Assembly (NCBI RefSeq): GCF_007164725.1
Contig: NZ_AP019697.1
Coordinates: 2,063,501 to 2,127,500 of the forward strand
Direction of reading: 5' to 3'
DNA length: 64,000 nt
DNA from: Dialister hominis
Lineage (GTDB): Bacteria > Bacillota > Negativicutes > Veillonellales > Dialisteraceae
This document shows positions 46,177 through 56,320 of this stretch, in pieces. The first letter of the stretch is position 1, and each line of letters opens with the position of its first letter. Both the position numbers and the translations under genes were made by a program. The notes under the pieces were generated by a model. It worked only from the letters and a program-made list of their open reading frames with translations, had not been told where the DNA came from and searched no databases.

Positions 46177-49100
46177 TCAGAATCTCCTGCTAATCGTCGT
46201 GGAGTAGGTGAAGCCTTCTTTCTTGCCGGTCCATCCTCTGACGCGGAGGTCCAGGCCCCATGGATCTTCTTCGGTGACCTTGGTCTGCCAGCCGAGTTCG
46301 AGGAAAGCGCTCGAGCCTTTCAGGCTGGAGGACGGGGTGCTGTAGTCGCCGTGCCATGCTTTGGCTTTGCCTGCGAATTCGTAGTCCCAGGCGATGCCTG
46401 CGTAGTAGGATTTGCTTCCATTTTTATTCTTTGTCCAGCGAAGGCCGAGTCTGGTGCGGAAGGAGTCTACGCTGTCCAGTTCATATGTGGTATTGCCAAG
46501 GTCATTCTTGATCAGGATGGTATCGCTGCCCAGGCGGGCCCAGTACAGTTTGCCATAGAGGTCGTATTCGTTCGTATCGCGGACGTATGTCTTTCCAAGG
46601 CCGAGGTGCGCTGCGATGTAGTTGGAATCGGTGTCGTACCTGATGTGATTGCCGGAAACGGTGCCGTGGAGATCGCCGTCGAAGTGACCGGTGCGGATTA
46701 TGCCTTCGTAATGGAAGCCGTCGTCTTTATCCCGGCGGATGAGGATGCCGCCGCCGATATAGCGCTGGTCTCCGTCGGAGCGGGCGTCTTCATAGTGGAC
46801 GGTGTAGTTTCCATCCCCGTATTCAAAGAACGGCATGATGGTATCGATATAATCCTCATGATATGACCGTTTCACGAAGCCCACTTCGCCGTTGAATCCG
46901 TTCGAATCGACTTCAGAACCTGTATCATAGCGCAGGTTGTGGCCGCCGAGGACGACGTAAGGGATGAATTCCGCCTTGATGGAGTGGTCTTCGATCCAGC
47001 CTGCCTCGTGCGCAGCAAGGGCGCTTTCGAAGCCTTCATTGACCGCCAGATCGCTGCCTTCGCTGATAAGCGTCGTGCCGGATTCCCTTTCGTCCGGTAT
47101 GACTTTCGTCTCCGGGTCCGTGGTGATCGGACTGTCGCCCGGGACATAGAGGACGATGGTATTCGCATCCTGCTTCTTGATTCCAACGGTCCTCTGCAGA
47201 AGGTTGACGTCCGTCACCTGGTCCTTGCCGTCCATCATGCCGTAAGTCGTTTTTTCCGTCAGGATCGGACTTTCCGTCGTATGGATCAGGTTGATGACCT
47301 CACCGGGGTTAAGCTGAGTCGTATCTTCGACAGCCGCCCTGATGGCCGCGCCGGAAACGTCTGCTGCGTCTGTGACTTCGAGCATCGTTTCCCCGGCCGT
47401 CGTACCGGCGGGTACGTAGAAATTGAGTGTCTGGAAATATTTCAGATTCTTCACGGTGACATCTTTGACGTAGAAATTGAGGCTGTTGCCGCTGCTTTCT
47501 GTCGTGCTGTATCCGCCGTAGAGGCTGGCAGCAGGCGCAATCGTGCCGCCCTTAATTGTGACGGTATTATCCAGCGCGCTTCCGTTTGCCGCGTAGCCGC
47601 CGTAAATATCGTCATTGACCGAGCCTGCGTTCAGCGTGACGCTGTTTCCTTCAGCATTACCCGTCCCCATGACAGAACCGCCGTATGTCTTGCCGGCCAC
47701 AGTACCGCCGTTCAGGGTGACTTCATTTCCTTCAGCCGTTCCTGTCATGGATGCCTGGATCTGCGCGAGCTGGGTCTGGATGGCAGCCACGCGCGCCTTC
47801 TTATCCTCATCACTCAGATTCGTATTGCTGTTAATTTCTTCGATGGCCTCTTCCGCCGACTCCAGCAGCGCCGGGTCGATCTGCTGGATGCCGCCGTACA
47901 CATTGCCGTCTGCCTTGGCGTTATCCTAAATGGTGATAATATTTTTTGAAATAGTACCCATGTAGACATCGCCGCCTGCGGCATCGCCCTTGACCTCGCT
48001 ATTTTCCTTGATGGTCAGCGAGTTGCCCGAAGCCTCTCCCCTTGCCGAGGATCCGCCTGCCGCATTTCCTTCCAGTACACTCGTGCCGGAGAGTACGGCT
48101 TCATTTCCATCTGCGCCTTCCCGGGCATAGCCGCCATACGCATCAGATCCTGCCGTGCCCGCGCTGAAGGTCAGCTTGTTCTCATTCGCCGTGCCTGTGT
48201 TGGAGTAACCGCCAAACAAGCTGCCTTCCACACGGCCGCCTGCAACGGTCAGCGTATTCTCCAGAGCGTCCGCCGAATCCGTAAAACCGCTGTATACATT
48301 GCCCGATACAGTGCCTCCGGTGATTTCCACATAGTTATTGAGAGTCTCTCCGCCATTATTGCTGCCGCCGCCCGTCAGATCGCCGCCTACTGAGCCTCCG
48401 CTCATGAAGACCTGATTGCGCTCGACCGTTTCGGACGATATGAAACCGCCCTGATACCCGGCGAAGGCCGACCCTGCGATTTCCGCACTATCCTGAATGT
48501 ACAGGATATTCCCTGCTGCCGCTCCGATGTTGGTAAAGCCGGCATAGACGGAATTGGTATCGCTGCTTCCTGCCTGGCCCGTCCCCTTGATGACTGCCTG
48601 GTTATCCAGTACGTCGCCGTACGCCGTATAAGCGCCGTAGACATTCCCGGACACAGAAGCCGCACTGATCGTTACTTTATTTCCCTGTGCCAGACCGGAA
48701 TAAGAGCGCCCGCCATAGACCTCCGCCACGCCGGAGCCGCCGCTGATGGCCACTTCGTTATTCGTGACATCAGCACTCCCCGCGCTTGCAAACCCCAGAG
48801 ACGTCTCTGTATAAGCGCCGTACACCGTATTCTCGTTTACATTTCCTCCGGTCACATTGACTTTATTTCCGGAAATAAGGCTTCCTGCCCGGGTATAGCC
48901 GCCCATGATCTCGCCATGAATATCCGCATCATCCTCGATGTTTACGATATTCCCGGAAGCGTTTCCATCAATCGTATAGCCGCCATAGACCGCGTTGCTC
49001 TTACCGGTCACGGCCGCGCTGCCTTTGATCGTCACGACGTTGTCATTGGCATTTCCTTCCCCTGTCTCACCGCCGAAAACACTATAGACCGTGCCCCCGC

Positions 49101-49578
49101 TCATGGTGACCTGATTGGACAAAACATCACCGGTACCGTCGCCAACTCCATTGATCCCGACAGCGACCCCGCCTTCTACAGTGCCTTCGACCGTGCCGCT
49201 TTCTATATACACCGTATTATGCACGGCTGCGCCGCCGCCTTCCGACTCAGCCACACCGCCGCTCACAATGTCCGACGGTCCTAAAAGACCGTCTTCATCC
49301 AGCCGGATCGTCAGCGTATTCCACTCGGCATTCCCCCAGCGCGACCAGCCCCCTGCAGACGCCTTCAACACCTTCGCCGGGCCGGAAAGAGTCAGCGCAT
49401 TTTGAAGCGCACTCGCCCCTTCCTCTATCGTATAGCCCCCATACGCATTCGCCTGCGTGCCAGAAGAAACTGTCACCGACAGATTCTTCACATCTGCAGC
49501 AAAAACAGGCGCCATCGCCCCGCCGAGCAGCAATGCCGCCATAATCGATAACCGTAATAAAGCATCCCGTCTCCCCAT
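46177..49578 (-). pseudogene. GG-repeat autotransporter adhesin with in-frame amber stop
   Basis: One reading frame of about 1134 codons. The start at 49578 has a GGGGTGGGG ribosome site; the signal peptide is LLRLSIMAALLLGGAMAPVF. The passenger holds many repeats of about 22 residues (for example ASGNIVNIEDDADIHGEIMG). The TAG at 47926-47928 lies in KNIITI*DNAKADGNVYGG; a glutamine fits there (compare LYIQDSAEIAG and LSIQDNSTIGE). After it the frame continues into the C-terminal autotransporter barrel (residues in HEDYIDTIMPFFEYGDGNYT, ending TYSTTISRRF). An internal ATG at 47901 could start the barrel part alone but would lack a signal peptide. Likely an outer-membrane adhesin disabled, or reversibly silenced, by a point mutation. 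Confidence 0.85.
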
Positions 49579-49661
49579 GATGATCCCCACCCCTTGAAGA
49601 CAAATAAACACTTTCTTACTATTCCCTATCTAAAATATAACATGGAAGATGGTCGATTTAA

Positions 49662-49680
49662 ATTATCCGAAAGTATACTT
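49662..49680 (-). promoter_or_regulatory. Shared 19-bp autotransporter promoter element, copy 2
   Basis: Identical over 19 bases (AAGTATACTTTCGGATAAT, minus strand) to 23629-23647, at nearly the same distance from the start codon. The surrounding 520-base gap otherwise holds a repeat-core fragment (CGAGCGCAGCAAGGTTGTCC near 49860) and no gene. Confidence 0.65.
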
Positions 49681-50102
49681 TTAGGCAGATTTTATGGGAG
49701 TTTACGACAATTTTGGGAGACTTTGTGCAGGATACTTTTGAATCAGGAAATCCGAAAAAACAGTGCTTTCCAATTGCACCTTCACAACCGCAGCCGAGGG
49801 CGAGATGGAAAGAAGAAAACCGGGGAAAGTGGCGCGCATGCGCCGAAAACATCATCTCCTCGAGCGCAGCAAGGTTGTCCTGTCTTCACTCTTCCACTTA
49901 CCCATCTGCCCCCAACCGCCATAAAATTTTCCTTTTATTTCATAGAATAATTTACATCTTTTTATGGCTTATTTCCTTTTGATACAAGGGAATCTCATTT
50001 ATAATAAAGATAGGATAAAGTGTTTTATACTTTCTTTATATATCCGGCTGGTTTTAGCGTGCGCTGCTTTTGCGCACTGGTCATAGAAAGAAGGCGAGTA
50101 AA

Positions 50103-52016
50103 ATGGACGCGGTCTGGAATTTCTTTGGCGACTGGAACGTGGATTTCTGCCTTGCCTCGATTCCGATCCTCCTTCTCTTCCTTCATTTCTATATGAAGAA
50201 CCGCGAAATCCCGCTGAAAGATACCCTCTATTTCAGGGACACGATGGTCATGACCCTTGTCACCATCCTCTTTGGCATCGTGGGAGCTGCCGTCTGCGCG
50301 CACTGGAAGCAGGTGCCCTACTGGCTGATCTACCTTTTGAACGTCCTTTACTACATAGGCTCTCTCCTGACCGCTTTCTGCGCCTTCCGCTACACAATGG
50401 AAACGCCCCACATGGCTGACCGGATCGACAAGAAATGGTTCACGCTCTCCGCCATCCCCGTCGCGGTGATGGCCATCGTCGTCATCACTACACCATGGCA
50501 TGCGTGCTTCTTCACCATCGACCCTGACCTCGGCGTCCTCCAGGGACCCCTCTATGTGCCTTTCTATGGATTCCTTCTCTTCTACCTCGTCTTCTGCTTC
50601 ATCGCAGCGGCTACATCGGAAAACAAGGAAAACAAAGAACAGATCGACGGCCTCCTCCTCTCCGGCGCCCTGATTGCCGCCGGCACCATCCTCGAAGCCA
50701 TCGACTGGCAGACCCTTTTCCTGCCCTTCTTCATCACACTCGGCGTTTCCTGTATTTACATCACCGTCAGGAACCCGGACCTCTTCAAGGACAAGAAAAC
50801 CGGCCTCCTCTCCAGTGCTGCCTTCAATCTCCTCATGAAAGAGCCGCTGAAACACCATCAGGCCTGCGGCTTCGGATTTGCCATCCGCAGCTACAACCAG
50901 TGCCGCGTCTCCTACGGAAGCGCCGTCGTCGACCGCAACCTTTCCCATTTCGGCGAATACATCAGGAACGAATTTCCGAAGAAATACTGCTTCTATCTCC
51001 ATGACGGCCATTTCCTCATCGTTTCCCCGGGCTTCATGGACATTCATGCGGCCATTGCCAAAATCCATCAGCAATTCAAGGACCCATGGATCAGGGAAGG
51101 CGAATCCGCCTCCTTTGACATCGGCTGCTGCTACATCGACAACCGCCTCAACTACTCCAGCCTTGCCGAACTCCGCGAATCTCTGGAGCTTGCCTTCAAC
51201 GACATCGACACCCTCGAGCACAAGGACATCGTCGTCGACGAGAAATACAAACAGCGCGCCGAGCGCCAGACCCACATCCGCAAAATCCTCCGCAAAGCCA
51301 TCGAAACCGACTCCATCGAAATCTTCCTTCAGCCGCTCATGGATGCCAAGACAGAAGAACTCACCGGTGCAGAAGCCCTCGCGCGCCTCCGTGACGACGA
51401 CGGCACTATCATACCGCCGGGTGATTTTATCGAGCTCTCCAACTCCCTCGGCGTCATCAACGCCCTCGACGATCAGGTCTTTGATAAGACCTGCCAGTTC
51501 ATCAGCGCAGGCGGCCTTACCCGCTGCAACATGAACTGAATCCACGTCAACCTCGCTCCCACCCAATGTCTGAACCTCGACCTTGCCGGCCACCTGAACG
51601 AAATCCGCCGCAGATACTTCATCCCCTTCTTCACCATCCGCCTCGAACTCATCGAAGACGGAGCGCTCAACCCGAACGGGAAAAAGCAGATCAACCTCCT
51701 CAAGGAAATGGGCTTCGACATCGTCCTCGACGACTACGGCACCGGCTACTCCAACGCCAGCCGCATGAAAGACCTCCCCTTCAGCGAGATCAAGATCGAC
51801 ATCTCCCTCGTCAAAGACTACTGCAGCCATCCCGACCCCTACCTTCCGAACCTCGTCTCCACCATGCATGCCCTGGGCCTCATGATCACCGCCGAAGGCA
51901 TAGAAACAAAAGAAATGGCCGACAAGATGAAAGCCCTCGGCGTCGACCACCTTCAGGGCTACTACTACTCCAAGCCCCTCAGCATCCCCGACTTCCTCCA
52001 GAAATACAGCAAATAG
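50103..52016 (+). pseudogene. Membrane GGDEF(degenerate)-EAL protein with in-frame TGA
   Basis: About 637 codons. Seven or so hydrophobic segments fill residues 1-230 (DFCLASIPILLLFLHFYMKN). A GGDEF-like domain follows without a GGDEF motif (the site reads YLHDGHFLIVSP), so cyclase activity is unlikely. The EAL domain has GAEALARL, LDDYGTGYSNAS, IKIDISLVKDY, AEGIETKEMA and LQGYYYSKPL, mostly canonical for cyclic-di-GMP phosphodiesterases. The TGA at 51538-51540 (RCNMN*IHVNLAPTQ) falls in the conserved strand before VNL; one change from TGG or CGA would cause it. Start at 50103 with GAAGGCGAG upstream. Part of a second copy lies at 52931-53057. Confidence 0.85.
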
Positions 52017-52024
52017 CCCCCTCC

Positions 52025-52063
52025 AAGGACATGACTTCTTCCCTATCTTATGGGTCATGTCCT
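52025..52063 (+). terminator. Terminator after the EAL gene
   Basis: AAGGACATGAC / GTCATGTCCTT, loop of 17 bases, then T4. Confidence 0.88.
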
Positions 52064-52099
52064 TTTTTATTGGGGGAAATTGGAAAAATGGAAAGCATT

Positions 52100-52660
52100 T
52101 AAAACCGGAAAACCAGACTAACGTCTGTCCGAAATGCAACTCATCCGCCCGACATCAGAATTTGAGGTCGGGCACCTTCCCTTCCAGGGCAAGGTCAAAT
52201 GCAAAACCATACAACCTCGCTATCGCTCAAGAACTGCACTCCCTTCACCAGCGTCAGTATAAGGATAGGCTGGATCCACCCCGATGGGCAGTTTTTTCGA
52301 TTTTGATGGATATCATCGAACGAGCACTTTATAGTTTATATTATAGTGAACTCATTTAAATCGCCATTGATAGTAGCCGCGCTCGCCGGTACGGAAGGTT
52401 TTGACCTGCCCCAGCGGGGAAGGCGTCTGGCTTATCTTTTAACTGTTGCCAGAGAAAGGGGTGCAGTATTCATTGGTTTTTAAAATATGAAAAGGTTCTG
52501 CGAGCGTCAGCTCGGTCGTATGGTGTTTTGCGAAGCTGGCTTGTTTTCCAATTTCGTTCTGTTTTCCCCTCGAGCAACCCCGTCTCCTCCCCTCCCCATT
52601 TCCTCATGTTAAGCGCGGCGAAGTTGAGGGGGAATCAATCTCTTTTAATGCAAGATTTCC
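52100..52660. repeat. Intergenic mosaic repeat with long conserved unit (copy 1)
   Basis: 52231-52525 aligns with 59340-59625 along its length; conserved blocks include CATTTAAATCGCCATTGATA, GAAGGTTTTGACCTGCCCCA and GAAAGGGGTGCAGTATTCAT. Flanks carry the common CGAGCG core modules. No gene in 52064-52930 apart from this. Confidence 0.7.
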
Positions 52661-52672
52661 TCATATATCATC

Positions 52673-52720
52673 GACTCGTTTTCTTGAAGCGCGATTTCCT
52701 TCGATGAAAACGAGTCTTTT
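52673..52720. terminator. Terminator-like hairpin
   Basis: GACTCGTTTTC / GAAAACGAGTC with a 22-base loop and TTTT after it. No gene lies directly before it. Confidence 0.6.
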
Positions 52721-52930
52721 CTTTTTATCTTCAGGCTGTCTCGTCTTTCTCGGGCAGGCTTTTCCCTTTTCCCTTTGATTGGCAGTCTCCATGTCCTTGC
52801 ATTTTCTTCACTGTATTTGCAAATGCTTATAATCTATAATAGGTATAGAATACGTATTTTATATAATTTTGATATAACTCCTTCATAGGTTCCGCCTTAC
52901 AAGCTCTTGTTTTGAAAGAAGGTGAAGGAC

Positions 52931-53057
52931 ATGGATGCCATCTGGAAATTCTTCGGCGAGTGGGATGTCGATTTCTGCCTTGCCTCGCTGCCAGTGCTTC
53001 TTCTGTTCCTGCACTTCTATACAAGAAAGCTTCAGGTTCCTCTGAAGGATATTATTT
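52931..53057 (+). pseudogene. 5' fragment of a second EAL-protein gene, cut by ISL3
   Basis: Encodes MDAIWKFFGEWDVDFCLASL followed by PVLLLFLHFYTRKLQVPLKD, closely matching the first 40 residues of the protein at 50103. The ribosome site region (GAAAGAAGGTGAAGG) is also alike. The frame ends at the ISL3 left end. The remaining part of this gene is not in the window. Confidence 0.85.
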
Positions 53058-54519
53058 GGCTCTTCACGGAGATTTGGGGGATGAATAATTTTTAGGTAAA
53101 GAATGGAATTGGATAAGGGTAAAGAAATAATCCATGTTTCGGTACCCATATCCGATTCTTTTTAGTACCTTGATCTTATTATTGAATCCTTCAAGCTTCC
53201 CCGTATTGATAGGATACAGGGCATGAGCAGCCAGTCCCTTGATTCGCTTCTGCTTTTGCCGGGCAAACTTTACCAGGGCAGGAATCCCGCTCTCCAGTCC
53301 AGCCTGAATCCATTTTGTCCATCCGGCGAGAGCTTCTTCATAGTCAGTCAATGTGAACAGACGAGTCATCTCCTTCTTCATGGCATAACAAATCGCCAAA
53401 TCCCTATGCTCGCTCAGGATATCCAACAGATGAGTTTTCTGCCTTTCATTCAGGTGGTCGTCCTTCTTTAACAGTATCCATCGGGATTTCTTTAATTCGG
53501 TATAAAGCTTCCTTTCTTCATGGCTCTTTTCCCTGGCCATCTTCTGGAGCTCTGGATTATTAGTTTCTTTCGTATATTCCTTTAATGCTTCTGCTTCCTG
53601 CCTATGCTTTTGTGCTTCCTCCAGGCGCACGGCTCCCATAACATCACGCCCAAACTGTGCCTGCATATGGTACCGGTCATAAACGATGGGGACCTTCGGA
53701 CAATATTTCTGGAACAGCCTGTTAAAGGATGCGTTCATATCCATGGCCACCGCTTTTAGCCTGGAAAGAAGCGAAAGGTCAATGCTCTTAAAGAAGTGCT
53801 CAAAATCTGCCATGGAGCGACCCAGGCCGGCCCACAAGATGAATCCCGTTTCCAAATCCATAACGCAGGTGGCATAGCGATGGCCCTTATGGATAGCGAA
53901 CTCATCTACGGCCAAATACCGTGGGCGATAGTTACTTTTCTTCAGGCAGGTTTCAAAGGCAGCCAACGCCTTATCCATGATATGCTTTTGTATTTTCTGT
54001 ATGGTACTCCAATGTACAGAGAGCATGGCCGAAATGGCAGAAATGGATGTATGACACTTAAGCAGATGGATAATCCACAAGGCCATATCCCAAGTAACGC
54101 GTGTGAAAGGGCATTGGCAGGGGATATCTTCCGTTATGGTCTCCCCGCAGGATGTGCAGCGGAATCTGTGCCCCGAGAACTCTATATACTTCTTTTGCTT
54201 AGGAAGATCTGGAAAATCCTTGATGAGTACAGAAAAAGCCCCATAACTATACATACGGGAGTGACAGTGCGGACAGGAAAAATCTCTGGCAGTCCGTAGA
54301 CTGGTAACTCGGGTATGGCAATGAGGATTTGGATGGTTAGTGATATTTTCTGTGCGATAATATTGACAATTAAAAGTGATTTCATTATGGTAATAAAAGA
54401 GCATTATTCGACCTCCGTGCGTAGTTTTAGGCAACTTACATTTTGGAGTAGATAATGCTCTTTTTCAATGCCAATTTTATATGTTATTATTTTTATCCCA
54501 CAAGAAAGCGTGAAGAACC
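53058..54519 (-). mobile_element. ISL3-family insertion sequence at a rearrangement junction
   Basis: Ends are GGCTCTTCACGG (left, 53058) and the inverted GGTTCTTCACGC (right, ending 54519), with further matches inside. The 8 bases outside each end (TATTATTT and ATAAATTT) differ, so there is no target duplication. The left flank is an EAL gene fragment and the right flank an autotransporter fragment, so the element probably mediated a deletion or inversion. Confidence 0.85.
53064..54404 (-). CDS. ISL3-family transposase
   Basis: About 446 residues. N-terminal zinc-binding HTH part (CPHCHSRMYSYG, then FRCTSCGETITEDIPCQCPF) and a DDE_Tnp_ISL3 domain: D in YLAVDEFAIHKGHRYATCVM, D in VAMDMNASFNRLFQKYCP, E in NTGKLEGFNNKIKVLKRIGY. 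The start at 54404 (MLFYYHNEIT) has GGAGGT 6 bases upstream. Intact by inspection. Confidence 0.93.
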   Translation of the reverse strand: MLFYYHNEITFNCQYYRTENITNHPNPHCHTRVTSLRTARDFSCPHCHSRMYSYGAFSVLIKDFPDLPKQKKYIEFSGHRFRCTSCGETITEDIPCQCPFTRVTWDMALWIIHLLKCHTSISAISAMLSVHWSTIQKIQKHIMDKALAAFETCLKKSNYRPRYLAVDEFAIHKGHRYATCVMDLETGFILWAGLGRSMADFEHFFKSIDLSLLSRLKAVAMDMNASFNRLFQKYCPKVPIVYDRYHMQAQFGRDVMGAVRLEEAQKHRQEAEALKEYTKETNNPELQKMAREKSHEERKLYTELKKSRWILLKKDDHLNERQKTHLLDILSEHRDLAICYAMKKEMTRLFTLTDYEEALAGWTKWIQAGLESGIPALVKFARQKQKRIKGLAAHALYPINTGKLEGFNNKIKVLKRIGYGYRNMDYFFTLIQFHSLPKNYSSPKSP

Positions 54520-54822
54520 ATAAATTTTATATTGGGTAAGTATACTTCCTGAAATACTGACGGTATTATTCGATGCGTCGCCTGACTCTTTATCGGGTAT
54601 ACTTCCGCCTGCAATAACGGATCCTGATGAAGAAGCATTACCTGACGCATTCGTCACATTCAGCGTATTCCCGCTGGTCGTCCCCGTGTCGCTGTTACCG
54701 GTAATTTTCGTATCCGTAATTGACCCCGTCAGCGTCAAAGCCTCAGCCTCTGCCGTCATGGCAGAAAATCCCATTAAGCTGGATACGACCAGAGCTGTCA
54801 AAATCTTGTACTCCCTTTTCAT
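54520..54822 (-). pseudogene. 5' fragment of a third autotransporter-type gene, cut by ISL3
   Basis: Signal peptide MKREYKILTALVVSSLMGFS, cleavage near AEA, then repeats of the same kind as the large autotransporters (SGNTLNVTNASGNASSSGSV, SNNTVSISGS). The frame enters the ISL3 right end after TQYKIY and stops in IS sequence at 54493. No barrel remains. Confidence 0.8.
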
Positions 54823-55502
54823 GATTGGCCATCCTCACCCTGAAGATGCAGCCCTGGGCATGCATCTAAAAAAAGAAACAAGTGCCTTCCTGCAAGGAAT
54901 CCTCAGACCTTCCCAAGGCGCCAGATTCCTTCCCCCGAGCAGCCTTCCCAAGGCAGCTCATACACAATCAACAGGGCCAACAGGCACTTTCTTACTTTTA
55001 ATCATAATTCTATGATAAAAAAATATCTATCTGTCAGAATTATAGAGAACTCCGTACGATAGATATGAACTATTTCTATAACGAATTATTTAAATGTAGA
55101 TAGGCATTAACGGCATTCGATACCATCGAAAGAAAACCCCCACGCCCGCCAGAATGTCCCAAAACAGTACCATAAAATCTTTAGATACTGAACATACCCT
55201 CCATAAAAAAGCGGTAAGCTGTATAACCCTAAGGAAATGAGAGTATACTGCGGAAAATGACAGGAAAAATGCGGTAACACTCGAAGAACCTCGCTGACGC
55301 TCGCAGAACTGCACCTCCTCAGTCGACTCCGTCGCCAGCTCCCCCGTGGGGAAGCCTTTATGGTACGGTGCTTGCCGCCATTATCATTCTCAAAAGTCCC
55401 CGCTCAGGAATCCCGAGCATCGCGAGTTCTGCGGGATTCGGTGATGAATAAGGAATATGGTAAACTACATATAGGTATTCTAGGCGAAAAGGAGAAATTG
55501 TT
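54823..55502. other. Gene-free gap with repeat modules
   Basis: No gene or RNA is recognised. 55265-55440 carries mosaic-repeat modules, including CTCCTCAGTCGACTCCGTCG and AGCTCCCCCGTGGGGAAGCC, repeated at 56090-56130 and 61330-61370. Confidence 0.6.
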
Positions 55503-55956
55503 ATGAAGAAGATCCTGACTGGCGTAATCGGCTGCGTTTTCCTTTTTATCATTTTCTCTTTTTTGTTTCCAATGTCGACTGTGAAGTCGACGGTCAATTT
55601 ATACTGGATCCTCAACCATAGGCCTTTCGTCACTTACGTCGACTGCGAAAGGGTACTGAACCGAGCAGCTTCGAAGGACACCGTTTATGCCGACGTTAGC
55701 CGGTACATGGATGAAGGAACGTACAACAATTTATCGGTAAAGACAAAGTCTTTTTACCACGATGGCCAGCCCTGGGATGACACAGTGCACGTGATCCAGC
55801 AGCAGAAGGAAAAGGATGCCGACGCCAGTTAGCCGTACTGGCCGAAGGAGATTCATGGAAAGTGATCAAGTACATCGAACCAATAGACAGCACCTGGTAC
55901 GCCCCGACCTATTTCGAACACGTCTATTCCGCAATCCTCCCGGACGTGAAGAAGTG
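55503..55956 (+). pseudogene. Small membrane-anchored protein, frameshifted
   Basis: Starts MKKILTGVIGCVFLFIIFSF, an N-terminal membrane anchor, after AAAAGGAG. The first frame ends at QQKEKDADAS (55832). The other frame then continues QLAVLAEGDSWKVIKYIEPI and ends at 55956 with AILPDVKK. A one-base change near 55820 would join them into a protein of about 150 residues. No family recognised; the second half resembles small periplasmic domains with a closing WKV strand. Confidence 0.65.
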
Positions 55957-55964
55957 AATGAACC

Positions 55965-56225
55965 TTCGAGAGCGCCGCTAACACTCACCTTCCCAATAAG
56001 GAAAAAGGGCTGCAGACCGGTCTTGACCTTGCCCTGGAAGGGAAGTCAAGTTTAATACCATACAACCTCGCTGACGCTCGATAACTGCACCTCCTCAGTC
56101 GACTCCGTCGCCAGCTCCCCCGTGGGGAAGCCTTTCTGGTGCGCCGCTTGCCGCTATTATCATTCTCAAAAGTCAACGCTCAGGAATGACGAGCGGAGCG
56201 AGTTCTATTTCCCCGCGCGCCGCTA
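55965..56225. repeat. Intergenic mosaic repeat
   Basis: Includes CAACCTCGCTGACGCTCGAT, the CTCCTCAGTCGACTCCGTCG module and GACGAGCGGAGCGAGTTCTA. No gene seen. Confidence 0.7.
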
Positions 56226-56251
56226 ATGCTCGCCCCCATTTTCCCCACATG

Positions 56252-56286
56252 AAAAGGACACCGATTTTTCTCCGGTGTCCTTTTTT
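56252..56286 (-). terminator. Terminator of the second TonB receptor
   Basis: AAAAGGACACCG / CGGTGTCCTTTT, 11-base loop, poly-U on both strands. Confidence 0.9.
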
Positions 56287-56320
56287 GCTTTCGCTATTTC
56301 TTATTTCCTCCGCTTCTCCC

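Noticed and set aside
46177..49578. CRISPR-like or tandem DNA repeats
   Set aside because: The periodicity is at protein level (GG turns about every 22 residues) with diverged DNA, as in autotransporter passengers; there are no fixed repeats with unique spacers. No CRISPR array was seen elsewhere in the window.
143..51540. Stop-codon reassignment (TAG or TGA read as sense) in this organism
   Set aside because: TAG ends the genes at 18056, 27494 and 52016, and TGA ends those at 29220, 42456 and 59284, all at natural C-termini. Isolated nonsense mutations or sequence errors are simpler.
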